A stretch of 64,000 nucleotides of DNA, taken from contig JAFWJN010000004.1 in assembly GCA_017514685.1 (NCBI GenBank), positions 46,356 to 110,355 of the forward strand, in the 5' to 3' direction. The notes beneath the pieces were generated by a model. The model ran no database searches. It was given only the letters and a program-made list of their open reading frames with translations, and was not told the origin of the DNA. Source of the stretch: Clostridia bacterium (GTDB taxonomy: Bacteria > Bacillota > Clostridia > Christensenellales > CAG-138). The position numbers and the translations under genes are program-made. This document shows positions 49,915 through 59,188 of the stretch, in pieces. Positions within the stretch are counted from its first letter, which is position 1. Every line of letters starts with the position of its first letter.

Positions 49915-51423
49915 ATGATGGCAAAGAAGAAAAAGAGAAAAATCTGGCTGTGGATCCTGCTGCTGGTTCTGGCGGCAGCACTGGTATCCGGGTATTTTTA
50001 TATCCGGAATCAGGTCAAAAATCTGGCACAGCCGAATTATGAGCTTTATCAGGTGAAACCGGGTACGGTGACGCGCACGATTACTTCAAGCGGACTGCTG
50101 GAAAGCGCGGATACTCTTTCCGTCAAGGCGGAAAGCGGGATCGAGGTGGAAGAGGTATACTTTGAACGCGGGGACGCGGTAAAGGAAGGCGAAGTGCTGC
50201 TCCGGTATGACGTGGAGTCCGTTTCCGACCGGATCGACGCGCTGTACAGCGAGCTTTCTTCCCTTGATTCACAAATCATGCGCCGCAGAACGCGTGATAC
50301 GATCACTTCGCCGACTTCCGGAAGAGTGAAGGAAATCTATGTTCAGCCGGGCGACGATCTGGAGACGGTCATGAAGGAAAAAGGAGCCCTGATGCTTCTT
50401 TCTTCTGACGAGAAAATGCAGCTGAAGCTGCAGACCGAAGAAAAGCTTACGATCGGAAAAACGATGACGGTGACATATGAAGGCGGAAAGCAGACCGGTA
50501 CGGTCGCCAATGTGATCGAGGGAGGATATCTGATCACTTTACCGGATAACAATGTCCCGATCGGCGCGGAGGCAACGGTTTCGGACCGTGACAAAACATA
50601 CGGCTCCGCGACGCTGGAAGTGCATGCCCCGATCTATGTATACGGAACAGACGGAACAGTTGAAGCGGTCAGCGTATCGGTCAACCAGAGCGTACGGATG
50701 GGCGGAAAGCTGCTCGTCCTTGCCGACAAGCCCGCCGACCCGGCGTATGCGGACGCGGTCAAATCGCGCGAAGAAAAAGCGGATGAGATCCAGAGACTCT
50801 ATGAAATGCAGAAAAATCCTGTTCTGACGGCTCCGGAAAGCGGCATTGTCGCCGAAGTGTTTGCGGCTAAGGGAAGCACGCTGACCGCAGCGGTCTCCGG
50901 TGAAGATCCGGCTGCTTTTACGCTTCATACCGGCGGCGCCGTCAAGATGCGCGTCGCGGTGGATGAGCTCGATATCGGGATCGTGTCGCTCGGCCAGCCT
51001 GCCGTGATCACGCTTGACGCTTTTTCGGGAGAAAGCTTTGACGCGGAGGTAACGCATATCTCTCTGCTCGGCACGGCGTCCGGGAGCATCACCACTTACG
51101 CAGTGGAACTGACTCTCTCCGGGGATGAACGGCTTCTGGAAGGAATGAACGGAAGCGCGGTCATCGTAGCCCAGAAGCATGAGAATGTGCTGCTGCTCCC
51201 CGTAGATGCGATCCATGAGGATGAGACCGGCGTCTATGTCTATGTCAAACTCGGCGAAGAGGCGGAACGCCGTGAAATCAAAACAGGATTGTCGGACGGC
51301 TCAGTCGCGGAGATTCTGAGCGGCTTGAAAGAAGGCGATGTTGTGCAGTATCTGAGCAGCAGCTATGTCAGTATTGTCGACCGTTACAACCAGATGAGGA
51401 ACGGCGGGTTCGGAGGAAACTGA
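49915..51423 (+). CDS. HlyD/MacA-like periplasmic-adaptor-type subunit of an ABC exporter
   Basis: The 502-residue protein has a basic N-terminus and one membrane helix (about 9-28). Lipoyl-like half-motifs follow (VKAESGIEVEEVYFERGDAVKEGEVLL; TSPTSGRVKEIYVQPGDDL), with a short coiled coil between them and beta-barrel domains after (ITSSG, LPVDAIHEDETGVYVYV). This is the membrane-fusion protein of MacAB-type systems, which in Gram-positives works with the ABC pair downstream to export peptides or drugs. A second lipoyl-like pair in the middle makes it longer than usual. Two adjacent ATGs follow AGGAG; the next gene starts one base after the stop. Confidence 0.9.
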   Translation: MMAKKKKRKIWLWILLLVLAAALVSGYFYIRNQVKNLAQPNYELYQVKPGTVTRTITSSGLLESADTLSVKAESGIEVEEVYFERGDAVKEGEVLLRYDVESVSDRIDALYSELSSLDSQIMRRRTRDTITSPTSGRVKEIYVQPGDDLETVMKEKGALMLLSSDEKMQLKLQTEEKLTIGKTMTVTYEGGKQTGTVANVIEGGYLITLPDNNVPIGAEATVSDRDKTYGSATLEVHAPIYVYGTDGTVEAVSVSVNQSVRMGGKLLVLADKPADPAYADAVKSREEKADEIQRLYEMQKNPVLTAPESGIVAEVFAAKGSTLTAAVSGEDPAAFTLHTGGAVKMRVAVDELDIGIVSLGQPAVITLDAFSGESFDAEVTHISLLGTASGSITTYAVELTLSGDERLLEGMNGSAVIVAQKHENVLLLPVDAIHEDETGVYVYVKLGEEAERREIKTGLSDGSVAEILSGLKEGDVVQYLSSSYVSIVDRYNQMRNGGFGGN

Positions 51424-51424
51424 T

Positions 51425-52111
51425 ATGGCGGAGAAGAAACCGATCATCATCATGAATGATGTGTCGAAGATCTACCATGTCGGCGGAGAAGAGGTGCGGG
51501 CGCTGGATCATGCAAGCCTGACCGTATACGAAGGAGAATTCGTCGCGATCATAGGACCCTCCGGCAGCGGAAAGTCCACCCTGATGAATATCATGGGATG
51601 TCTGGATACCGCGGATTCCGGTTCCTATATTCTCGACGGGCAGGAGATTGATGATTATTCGGAGCAAGAACTTGCGAAGGTGCGGAACCGGAAGATCGGA
51701 TTCGTGTTCCAGAATTTCAACCTGCTTTCGCGTTTGACCGCTGAAGGCAATGTGGAACTTCCGCTGATCTATCAGCGACTGGGTCATGGGGAACGGAAAC
51801 GCCGTGTACAAGCTGCGCTGGAGCGCGTCGGCCTTACGGCCCGCGCCGAACACAAGCCGACCGAACTGTCCGGCGGACAGCAACAGCGTGTTGCTGTTGC
51901 AAGAGCCCTCGCAACCAATCCTTCCATTCTGCTTGCCGACGAGCCGACGGGAAACCTCGACTCGAAAACCGGAGACGACATCATGGCTCTGTTCCATAAA
52001 CTGCATGAAAGCGGTGCAACGATTGTTCTGATCACGCACAATGAGGAGCTTGCCAAGCAGGCACAGCGCGTGATCCGCATCATGGACGGACATGTAACGG
52101 AGGTGCGCTGA
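51425..52111 (+). CDS. MacB-type ABC transporter ATPase
   Basis: The 228-residue protein has Walker A GPSGSGKST (44-52), Q-loop FVFQNFNLL (about 94-102), signature LSGGQQQR (148-155), Walker B ILLADEP (about 168-174) and H-loop LITHNEE. It belongs to the LolD/FtsE/MacB subfamily that pairs with FtsX-like permeases. It begins one base after the adaptor gene and ends one base before the permease gene, so the three are tightly coupled. Confidence 0.97.
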   Translation: MAEKKPIIIMNDVSKIYHVGGEEVRALDHASLTVYEGEFVAIIGPSGSGKSTLMNIMGCLDTADSGSYILDGQEIDDYSEQELAKVRNRKIGFVFQNFNLLSRLTAEGNVELPLIYQRLGHGERKRRVQAALERVGLTARAEHKPTELSGGQQQRVAVARALATNPSILLADEPTGNLDSKTGDDIMALFHKLHESGATIVLITHNEELAKQAQRVIRIMDGHVTEVR

Positions 52112-52112
52112 T

Positions 52113-53282
52113 ATGCTGATTCAAAGTATTATTATGGCATGGGAATCGGTGCGGTCAAACAAGCTTCGTTCTTTTCTGACCATGCTGGGAATCATCATCG
52201 GCGTCATGGCGCTTGTGGTCATGGTATCGCTGGTCAACGGCGCGACCGGTGTCGTGACCAGTGAGATCTCCAACCTCGGAAACGATCTTCTGAATGTCTC
52301 CGTCCGGGATGACAAGGGAAGTCCTTTAAGACTTCAGGATCTCAATGAGCTTGCCTCGGATGAAACGATCCGGTATGCAGCACCGACGGGATCGATGTAC
52401 ACGACGGCCAAGCACGGTTATTCGGACATCAATGCGTCGGTTACCGGCGCAACGGCGGCATATTTCGTGATCGAAGGCATGGAACTCGAAGCCGGACGCC
52501 TGATTAAAACCGTGGATGTGGAAAACGCGGCTTATGTCGCAGTGCTTTCCCATGACGCGGCGGAATCGCTCTTCTCGGGAGAGGAGGCCATCGGAAAAAC
52601 GATCACGCTCGGAGGAAGGAGTTTCCGAGTCATCGGAACGCTGAAAGAGGATGATTCCCTGATGAGCGCGATGTTCTCCTCCAATTCGATCTATATCCCG
52701 TATACGGTCGAGTCGCGCATGGCGGGTCAGCCGTACATCTCCTCGTTTGCGGTCGCTGCGGCAGGGGATACCGGTGCAGCAGAGCAGGCGGTGGCGGATT
52801 ATCTTCTGAACCGGTTCGCCCAGGACGATGACTCGTTCCAGATCATCAACATGTCGAGCATTTCGTCCGCGATGGATACGGTCACGGGAATGCTGTCGCT
52901 GCTCCTCGGAGGCATTGCGGCAATCTCCCTGCTGGTCGGCGGAATCGGAATCATGAACATCATGCTGGTTTCCGTCACCGAACGGACCAAGGAAATCGGT
53001 ATCCGCAAGGCGATCGGCGCCGGACGCGGAACGATCCTGATGCAGTTTTTGATCGAGGCACTCATGCTGGCCCTGTTCGGCTGTGTATTCGGACTGCTCC
53101 TGTCGGCGCTGATCCTGATGATCGTCAGCATGATCGCAGGTTCGATCACATTCACGATGTCCCCGGACGTTGTGATCCTGGCGGTCGTCTTCTCCAGCGC
53201 GATCGGTCTGATTTTCGGCCTGTATCCCGCAAACCAGGCGGCAAAGAAGCATCCGATCGAAGCGCTCCGCTATGAAGGCTGA
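52113..53282 (+). CDS. MacB-like FtsX-domain ABC permease
   Basis: The 389-residue permease has an N-terminal helix (about 20-45), a large extracellular MacB-type domain (about 50-260) and three C-terminal helices. It shows the family motifs SNKLRSFLTMLGIIIGVMALV, GIMNIMLVSVTERTKEIGIRKAIGA and, at the end, GLYPANQAAKKHPIEALRYE. It forms the exporter with the ATPase and adaptor upstream. A GAGCTCCC/GGGAGCTC hairpin follows. Confidence 0.96.
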   Translation: MLIQSIIMAWESVRSNKLRSFLTMLGIIIGVMALVVMVSLVNGATGVVTSEISNLGNDLLNVSVRDDKGSPLRLQDLNELASDETIRYAAPTGSMYTTAKHGYSDINASVTGATAAYFVIEGMELEAGRLIKTVDVENAAYVAVLSHDAAESLFSGEEAIGKTITLGGRSFRVIGTLKEDDSLMSAMFSSNSIYIPYTVESRMAGQPYISSFAVAAAGDTGAAEQAVADYLLNRFAQDDDSFQIINMSSISSAMDTVTGMLSLLLGGIAAISLLVGGIGIMNIMLVSVTERTKEIGIRKAIGAGRGTILMQFLIEALMLALFGCVFGLLLSALILMIVSMIAGSITFTMSPDVVILAVVFSSAIGLIFGLYPANQAAKKHPIEALRYEG

Positions 53283-53316
53283 GAACCGGCAGATCAAATA
53301 ATACAGCACAAAGACA

Positions 53317-53351
53317 GAGCTCCCTTGATCGATTTTCGGTTCCGGGAGCTC
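53317..53351 (+). terminator. Probable terminator of the MacAB-like operon
   Basis: A perfect 8-bp inverted repeat (GAGCTCCC / GGGAGCTC) with a 19-base loop starts 34 bp after the stop. Only weakly T-rich sequence follows. Confidence 0.5.
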
Positions 53352-53452
53352 ATATGATATAAAAAGATGGTTTTCTTTGACAGAAAGCCTGTTTCATGAT
53401 ATTCTTATTAGAAAGTATCATTGAAGTACTTTGGTCATTTTTCGGAGGTTTT

Positions 53453-54814
53453 ATGAGAATCATTATCGTCGGATGCGGAAAAGTCGGCTCCATGCTGACG
53501 GTGAAGCTGGCGGAAGAAGGGCATGACATTACTGTCATCGACCAGAATGAAAAGGTCATTGAACAGATCAGCAACACGGTCGATGTCATCGGGTACGTCG
53601 GAAACGGAGCGGTCATCTCCTCTCTGGAGTCCGCCGGTGTTGCGGAAACCGATCTGCTCCTTGCCATGACATCTTCCGACGAGATCAACCTTATGACCTG
53701 CCTGATCGCGAGCAAGCTGGGAGCGCGGCATACGATCGCGCGCGTCCGGAACCCGGAATACGCGGAAAATACCGCTCTGTTCAACGAATCGTTCGGAATC
53801 TCCATGACGATCAATCCGGAAAAGCAGCTTGCGGGGGAGATCGCGAGAATCATCCGGTTCCCGAGCGCGACCCGCGTGGAAATGTTCGCAAAAGGACGTG
53901 CGGAACTGGTATCCTGCCGGTTGAACGCAAACAACCCGGCGGTCGGCCTGAAACTGTTCGAACTGCCTCAGAAACTGGGAGTCAAGGTGCTTGTCTGCGC
54001 GGTGCAGCGCCGTGATGAGGTCTTTATCCCGACCGGCGGATTCGAACTGCAGACAGGCGATGAACTGTACATGACGGGGGCTCCCAAGGAAGTGGAGAAA
54101 GCGTTCCGGAAAATGGGAATGCTGGTCAACCCAATCCGAAATGTCATGATCGCGGGCGGAGGAAAAATCAGCTACTATCTGGCACAGAATCTGGAAGACC
54201 GTTTTCATGTCAAGATTATCGAAAAGGAAGAAGCCCGAGCTGATGAGATGGCCAATTCTCTTCCGAATTCCGTCATTCTGCACGGAGACGCGCAGGATCA
54301 TGAGCTGCTGCTGGAAGAAGGGCTTTCCAATATAGACGCGTTTGTCGCGCTGACAAGCCTGGATGAAGGAAATATCCTTTCCTCTATGTACGCAAAGCAG
54401 TGCGGAGTGAAAACCGTTATCTGCAAGGTCAATACCGATCATCTAAGAGGACTGACCAGAAACGCGGGCATCGACTCGATCGTAAACGCGAAAACCATGA
54501 CGGCCAATACGGTCGTACGTGTCGTCCGCGCCTATGCTGCCGGCGGAAGCGACAGCAACGTGCTGACGCTGTACCGGATCGCAGATGAAAAAGCGGAACT
54601 TCTGGAGTTTGCAGCCAGTGAAGACATGTCCCGACTGATTGGAATCCCGTTTAAGGACCTGAAACTGAAAAAGAATATTCTGATCGCATGCCTTGTCCGG
54701 AAAAACAAGGCGATCATTCCCGGCGGTGCGGACTGCATCGAACCGGGAGACCGGGTTTTGGTCGTCACCGCAGGACAGCGTCTGAAGGAACTTTCGGGCA
54801 TTCTGGAGGGCTGA
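53453..54814 (+). CDS. trkA: Trk system potassium uptake regulatory protein TrkA
   Basis: The 453-residue cytoplasmic protein has two RCK units: a first NAD-binding fold with VGCGKVGSMLTVKLAEEG followed by a TrkA_C region, and a second with MIAGGGKISYYLAQNLE. This double-RCK layout is typical of TrkA. It gates the TrkH channel in response to nucleotides. The start at 53453 follows GGAGG by 4 bp; the frame extends upstream but has no ribosome site there. trkH begins one base after the stop. Confidence 0.95.
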   Translation: MRIIIVGCGKVGSMLTVKLAEEGHDITVIDQNEKVIEQISNTVDVIGYVGNGAVISSLESAGVAETDLLLAMTSSDEINLMTCLIASKLGARHTIARVRNPEYAENTALFNESFGISMTINPEKQLAGEIARIIRFPSATRVEMFAKGRAELVSCRLNANNPAVGLKLFELPQKLGVKVLVCAVQRRDEVFIPTGGFELQTGDELYMTGAPKEVEKAFRKMGMLVNPIRNVMIAGGGKISYYLAQNLEDRFHVKIIEKEEARADEMANSLPNSVILHGDAQDHELLLEEGLSNIDAFVALTSLDEGNILSSMYAKQCGVKTVICKVNTDHLRGLTRNAGIDSIVNAKTMTANTVVRVVRAYAAGGSDSNVLTLYRIADEKAELLEFAASEDMSRLIGIPFKDLKLKKNILIACLVRKNKAIIPGGADCIEPGDRVLVVTAGQRLKELSGILEG

Positions 54815-54815
54815 C

Positions 54816-56273
54816 ATGAACCGGAGAATGATCTTTCGAACAATCGGACAGATCCTGATTGCGGAAGCGATGCTGATGCTCCCATCAGTCGCTGTAGGGC
54901 TGATTTACCGGGAGCGGGCGACCTTGGCTTTTCTGCCGGCAATCGGACTTCTGGCGCTGTTCGGAACGGCGGGCTTGCTGGTCAAGCCGAAAACCAAACT
55001 GATCTTCGCAAAAGAAGGGTATGTGATCGTGGCGGCAGCCTGGATCCTGCTGTCCGTGTTCGGGGCGATTCCGTTCCGGATCGCAGGAGGATTCGGCAAC
55101 TACTGGAACTGTTTCTTTGAAATTGCGTCCGGTTTCTCTACCACGGGAGCCTCGATTCTGACGAACATCGATATTCTTCCCAAGTGCATTCTCTTCTGGA
55201 GAAGTTTCAGCCACTGGGTCGGCGGTATGGGCGTTCTGGTGTTTATCCTTGCCGTCATGCCGAAAACGGAGGACCGGTCGCTGCATCTGATGCGTGCGGA
55301 AGTACCGGGACCGGTAGTCGGCAAACTTGTTCCGAGCATCCGCAGGACAGCGAACATCCTTTACGGAGTCTATACCGGCATGACGATCCTGCTGGTGATT
55401 CTGCTCATGATTGGCGGGATGCCTCTTTACGACTCGCTCTGCTATGCGTTCGGAACGGCCGGAACCGGAGGTTTCGGAATTACCAACGCCGGCGTTTCCG
55501 CATATGGCAGCGCATATATCGAAGTTGTGATCGCAATCTTCATGCTTCTGTTCGGCGTCAACTTCAACCTGTATTATTTTATTTTGATCCGGAAAGTCAA
55601 GGACGCGATCAGTTCGGAAGAACTGCATGTATACCTGGGAATTATCGGCGCATCTGTTCTTGCGATTGCGGTGAACACGTATCATTTATACCAGAACATC
55701 GGGGAAACGCTCCGATACTCTTTCTTCCAGGTTACAACCATTATTTCCACGACAGGATTCGCAACCGCTGACTTTGCCAACGACTGGCCTGCTTTTTCCC
55801 AGATGATCCTGGTGCTCTTAATGTTCTCAGGCGCGTGCGCGGGTTCGACGGGCGGCGGCATGAAGGTTTCCAGACTGATTCTTCTGGTCAAGACAGGGAT
55901 TCAGGAGATCCGTAAAACGATTCATCCGAGAGCCGTTCCGGTCGTGCATCTGGAAAAGAAGCCGGCAAGTCAGCCGCTTCTCCGGACGACGCTGGTCTTC
56001 TTTGCCATCTACATGTTCTGCCTGACCGTTTCCACGCTTCTGCTGTCATTGGAAGAACCTGATCTGGTGACGAACTTTACCGCATCACTGGCGTGTCTGA
56101 GCAATATCGGTCCGGGACTGGGGAAAGTCGGTCCGACCGGCAATTACGCGTTCTATTCCAGTCCGGCCAAGATCATGCTGGCGCTGGAGATGCTGATGGG
56201 ACGTCTTGAACTGTTCCCGATCTTCATCCTGTTCAGCGCGCCTCTCTATGAACTGAAAAATAAAGTTGCCTGA
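54816..56273 (+). CDS. trkH: Potassium uptake protein TrkH
   Basis: The 485-residue membrane protein shows four pore-loop repeats, each with the filter glycine: GFSTTGASIL, GTAGTGGFGITN, ISTTGFATAD and CLSNIGPGLG. It also has SHWVGGMGVLVF and GRLELFPIFILF at the end, as in TrkH-type channels rather than the shorter KtrB. It works with the TrkA directly upstream. A bidirectional terminator separates it from the converging ktr operon. Confidence 0.95.
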   Translation: MNRRMIFRTIGQILIAEAMLMLPSVAVGLIYRERATLAFLPAIGLLALFGTAGLLVKPKTKLIFAKEGYVIVAAAWILLSVFGAIPFRIAGGFGNYWNCFFEIASGFSTTGASILTNIDILPKCILFWRSFSHWVGGMGVLVFILAVMPKTEDRSLHLMRAEVPGPVVGKLVPSIRRTANILYGVYTGMTILLVILLMIGGMPLYDSLCYAFGTAGTGGFGITNAGVSAYGSAYIEVVIAIFMLLFGVNFNLYYFILIRKVKDAISSEELHVYLGIIGASVLAIAVNTYHLYQNIGETLRYSFFQVTTIISTTGFATADFANDWPAFSQMILVLLMFSGACAGSTGGGMKVSRLILLVKTGIQEIRKTIHPRAVPVVHLEKKPASQPLLRTTLVFFAIYMFCLTVSTLLLSLEEPDLVTNFTASLACLSNIGPGLGKVGPTGNYAFYSSPAKIMLALEMLMGRLELFPIFILFSAPLYELKNKVA

Positions 56274-56345
56274 TTGATCACAGAATTCGAAAAGACAATC
56301 CTGCGTTCTGAATAGAATTTGCTTGGCAAATGAAAAAACAAAAAC

Positions 56346-56385
56346 GGCATCTGAGAACTTTGGAAAGGTTCTAAGATGCCTTTTT
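56346..56385. terminator. Bidirectional terminator between the two potassium operons
   Basis: The stem GGCATCTGAGAAC / GTTCTAAGATGCC (one mismatch) has TTTTT on the plus side and an A5 run before it, giving T5 on the minus strand. Confidence 0.85.
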
Positions 56386-56410
56386 CATGCTTTTTTTGTC
56401 CGGTAAAAGA

Positions 56411-56725
56411 TCAGTTTAGAAATTTGACAGCTGTTCCATAGGCGATTACTTCCGCCGCACCCTGCATGATTGCGGAAGAAGCATAGCGGATATTAACGAC
56501 TGCGTCGGCGCCCATTGCCTCGGCTTCTGCCACCATGCGCTTTGTTGCCAGCGCACGGGCTTCATTCATCATCTCATTGTATGCTTTCAGCTCTCCGCCG
56601 ATCAGGGTTTTCAGACTTTGGGTGATATCCTTTCCGATGTTCTTTGACTGGATTGTGCTTCCTTTGACGAGTCCCAGCATTTCCAGTTGTTTTCCGGTAA
56701 TGTAATCAGTATTTACTAAGATCAT
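56411..56725 (-). CDS. YbjQ/UPF0145 family protein
   Basis: The 104-residue protein matches the YbjQ family: ILVNTDYITGKQLEMLGLVKGSTIQSKNIGKD, then EARALATKRMVAEAEAMGADAVVNIRY and AYGTAVKF. Members form pentameric rings and were once called heavy-metal-binding domains; the function is unresolved. The start at 56725 follows GGAGGAG; the longer frame is rejected. It overlaps the upstream small membrane gene by 20 bp and ends the ktr operon. Confidence 0.92.
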   Translation of the reverse strand: MILVNTDYITGKQLEMLGLVKGSTIQSKNIGKDITQSLKTLIGGELKAYNEMMNEARALATKRMVAEAEAMGADAVVNIRYASSAIMQGAAEVIAYGTAVKFLN

Positions 56726-56957
56726 CTTCTTCTCCTCCTTTGATCTCTTTGATTCGCTGGACACAGAGTCCTATCATAACCGCGCCTAAGACTGCGGGGA
56801 TGATTCCCAATATCCATTTCAGAACAGCGCTGTCGATTAGGACAACAAAAATTCCGAAATAGAGAATAAAGTATGCGATAATGATTGCCGTGATGATGAT
56901 TGCGGAAATCGTCTTTTTTCGGTGCATTTTCTTTTTGTCCGGCATGGTGGAACTCAT
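56706..56957 (-). CDS. Small two-helix membrane protein
   Basis: The 83-residue protein has a basic N-terminus (DKKKMHRKK), two hydrophobic helices (about 17-40 and 45-66) and an acidic tail (KGGEEDDLSKY). No family is recognised. It lies between ktrA and the YbjQ gene and overlaps the latter by 20 bp, so it is translated as part of the operon. A link with potassium transport or with the YbjQ ring is possible from position alone. Confidence 0.7.
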   Translation of the reverse strand: MSSTMPDKKKMHRKKTISAIIITAIIIAYFILYFGIFVVLIDSAVLKWILGIIPAVLGAVMIGLCVQRIKEIKGGEEDDLSKY

Positions 56958-56984
56958 AAGAAAACCTCTTCGAAACCGTATTTC

Positions 56985-57632
56985 TCAGGACAGATGGCGG
57001 AGATCTTTCTTCTTTGCGACAACCAGCAGCGTGGCGTCTTCCGAAATCGGAACGTTGGGATCGGGACTTGTGCTTGGAGGCGCGTTATCCTGCAGGATCG
57101 AAACCACATTGACATCATACTGGTTGCGGAGCCGCAGTTTGGAAAGCGTTTTTCCGACCCATTCGGCTCTGGGCTTCATCCGCACGACGCAAAGGTCTTC
57201 GTCCAGATTGTAATACTCCAGGAAATTGGAGGAAAGAATCTTCCGGGCGGTGGAGAAAGCAACTTCTTTTTCCGGATAGATGATCTCATCCGCACCGACG
57301 CGCTTCAAGATCTCGCCCATCCGTTCGGAAGCGGCTTTGGCAATCACGCGGGGGACACCGAGTTCTTTCGCAACCATGACACACATGATGGATGCTTCAA
57401 GACTGCTTCCCATCGTCACCACAACGATATCCATATCCGCAAGTCCGAGCGCTTTGATGGCATCCGCATCTGTCAGATCCGCGATTACGGCGGAACTGGC
57501 CAGAGAAGAGAGCTGGTTGATGGTTTCACCATCACCGTCCGCAATTAAGAGGTCCGCACCATACGAGGAAAGCTGCTCCGCAATGTATCTGCCGAACCGT
57601 CCCATACCGAGAACCGCAATAGATTTATTCAT
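56985..57632 (-). CDS. ktrA: Ktr potassium uptake regulatory subunit KtrA
   Basis: The 215-residue protein has a single RCK_N domain (AVLGMGRFGRYIAEQLSSYG; VVVTMGSSLEASIMCVMVAKELG) and one RCK_C domain (about 140-215). This is the KtrA form, half the length of the TrkA at 53453. Octameric rings of KtrA control KtrB and commonly bind ATP/ADP and c-di-AMP. It lies 25 bp after ktrB in the same operon. Confidence 0.95.
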   Translation of the reverse strand: MNKSIAVLGMGRFGRYIAEQLSSYGADLLIADGDGETINQLSSLASSAVIADLTDADAIKALGLADMDIVVVTMGSSLEASIMCVMVAKELGVPRVIAKAASERMGEILKRVGADEIIYPEKEVAFSTARKILSSNFLEYYNLDEDLCVVRMKPRAEWVGKTLSKLRLRNQYDVNVVSILQDNAPPSTSPDPNVPISEDATLLVVAKKKDLRHLS

Positions 57633-57657
57633 ATAAACCTCCCAGAAAATGAATCCG

Positions 57658-59028
57658 TTATCCGACGTAGAAACGACCGTCCGAATGCCGGATGTAATTT
57701 TTACGCTGATCGTCCTGACCGAAGAACAGAGCGATCGAGATCGGCCCGATGCGGCCGAGATACATGGCGATTATGACCAGAATCCTTCCGGCTGGGGAGA
57801 GAATCTGCGTGATCCCGCGGGAGAGTCCGACGGTTCCGGTCGCACTGAACATTTCATACAGGGTATCCACTAGGGAAAAATGATCGGTGAGCAGAAGTCC
57901 GAAAACCATGACCACGGTAACCAGAAGACTGAAGGACACGATGGCGGTGGATTTCTGTACTAACTCACTTGAAACATGCCGTCCGAACAGAAGCGTTTCT
58001 TTCCTGTTCCGGATATAGGAGACGGCGTTCAATACGATGATGAACACCGTAACGGTTTTGACACCGCCCGCGGTTCCCATGGGGGAGCCGCCGATAAACA
58101 TCCAGATACATCCCAAAAGCGAGGAAGGTTCCGTCAGGCCTGACTGTGGAATGGCGCAGAATCCGGCGGTGCGGAAGGTGACGGACTGGAACAGGCTGTG
58201 AAGGAGTTTTTCCCCAAAGGAGAAGGAGCCGATCGTTGCGGGATTGTTCTTTTCAAATAGAAAGACCAAAACCGCTCCGGATGCAATCAGAGCTGCCGTC
58301 AGCAGCAGGACCGTTCTGGAATGCTCCGATAAGCGCTTGTCCTCTCTGGACGCGTATTTTCCGAAATGGGAAACGGATGTGGAGATGTCAAACCAGACGA
58401 AATATCCGAGACCGCCGACGATGATCAGCAGCATTGTGACGATGAGAACCCAGGGATCATGCGCAAACGGAATCAGACTGTCCGGTCCCAGAATATCGAT
58501 ACCGGCATTGCAGAAAGCCGAAATTGAATGGAAGACCGAGAACCAGATGCCCTTCGGAACGTTATATTTCGGGATAAAGGCAAACGCATACAGGACAGCC
58601 CCGATTCCTTCCACGGTAAAAACGCCTTTGATCACCTGAAGCAGAAAGCGAAGAAGACCCTGCGTGGAACTGAGATTGAAAGAGTCACGGAGCAGAACAC
58701 GGTCTTTCAGTAAGAATTTTTTCCGGAGCAGCAGAAGGACAGAGGAAGAAACGGCGACGATCCCGAGACCTCCGAGCTGGATCAGAAGAAGGATCACGAT
58801 TTTTCCGAACAGGGACCAGTGAGAATAGGTGTCGACTACGACGAGCCCGGTCACGCAGACCGATGTCGCGGAGGTAAACAGCGCCGTCAGAAAGGAAGTG
58901 TGTTCACCGGAAGCGGTGGAGAAAGGAAGCAGAAGCAGCAGAGTGCCGATAATAATCACACCCAGAAAGCCCAGAGGAATGATCTGGGCCGAGGTCAGTT
59001 TCAGCTGGTTTTTCTTCTTTGCTTCCAT
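57658..59028 (-). CDS. ktrB: Ktr potassium uptake channel subunit KtrB
   Basis: The 456-residue membrane protein has four pore loops: TSATSVCVTGL, SAFCNAGIDI, VTFRTAGFCAI and SATGTVGLSRG. It also has GGSPMGTAGGVKTVT, matching KtrB of Firmicutes. It is a Na-dependent potassium uptake channel with KtrA. The promoter (TTGCGC/TATAAT) lies about 27 bp upstream. No c-di-AMP riboswitch fits in the short leader. Confidence 0.95.
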   Translation of the reverse strand: MEAKKKNQLKLTSAQIIPLGFLGVIIIGTLLLLLPFSTASGEHTSFLTALFTSATSVCVTGLVVVDTYSHWSLFGKIVILLLIQLGGLGIVAVSSSVLLLLRKKFLLKDRVLLRDSFNLSSTQGLLRFLLQVIKGVFTVEGIGAVLYAFAFIPKYNVPKGIWFSVFHSISAFCNAGIDILGPDSLIPFAHDPWVLIVTMLLIIVGGLGYFVWFDISTSVSHFGKYASREDKRLSEHSRTVLLLTAALIASGAVLVFLFEKNNPATIGSFSFGEKLLHSLFQSVTFRTAGFCAIPQSGLTEPSSLLGCIWMFIGGSPMGTAGGVKTVTVFIIVLNAVSYIRNRKETLLFGRHVSSELVQKSTAIVSFSLLVTVVMVFGLLLTDHFSLVDTLYEMFSATGTVGLSRGITQILSPAGRILVIIAMYLGRIGPISIALFFGQDDQRKNYIRHSDGRFYVG

Positions 59029-59040
59029 CGTTTCTTTTCA

Positions 59041-59083
59041 ACCTGTTTTAATATATTATACCTTTTGAAACAGGTCAGCGCAA
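59041..59083 (-). promoter_or_regulatory. ktr operon promoter flanked by an inverted repeat
   Basis: On the minus strand TTGCGC (59083-59078), a 17-bp spacer and TATAAT (59060-59055) form the promoter. The perfect 8-bp inverted repeat ACCTGTTT / AAACAGGT (59041-59048 and 59068-59075) brackets the -10 and may be a regulator site. Confidence 0.65.
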
Positions 59084-59188
59084 CATATTCAGAGTAATCT
59101 AATAGTAGAGCATAACGAAGCAACGCTTTTAAAATAGTGGAATGAAACTTTCTCAAGCTTTTTCCGCTGTCGGGAAAGCCTGAAAAAC

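Noticed and set aside
59029-59100. c-di-AMP riboswitch upstream of ktrB
   Set aside because: The promoter lies about 27 bp from the ATG, leaving no room for the structured aptamer.
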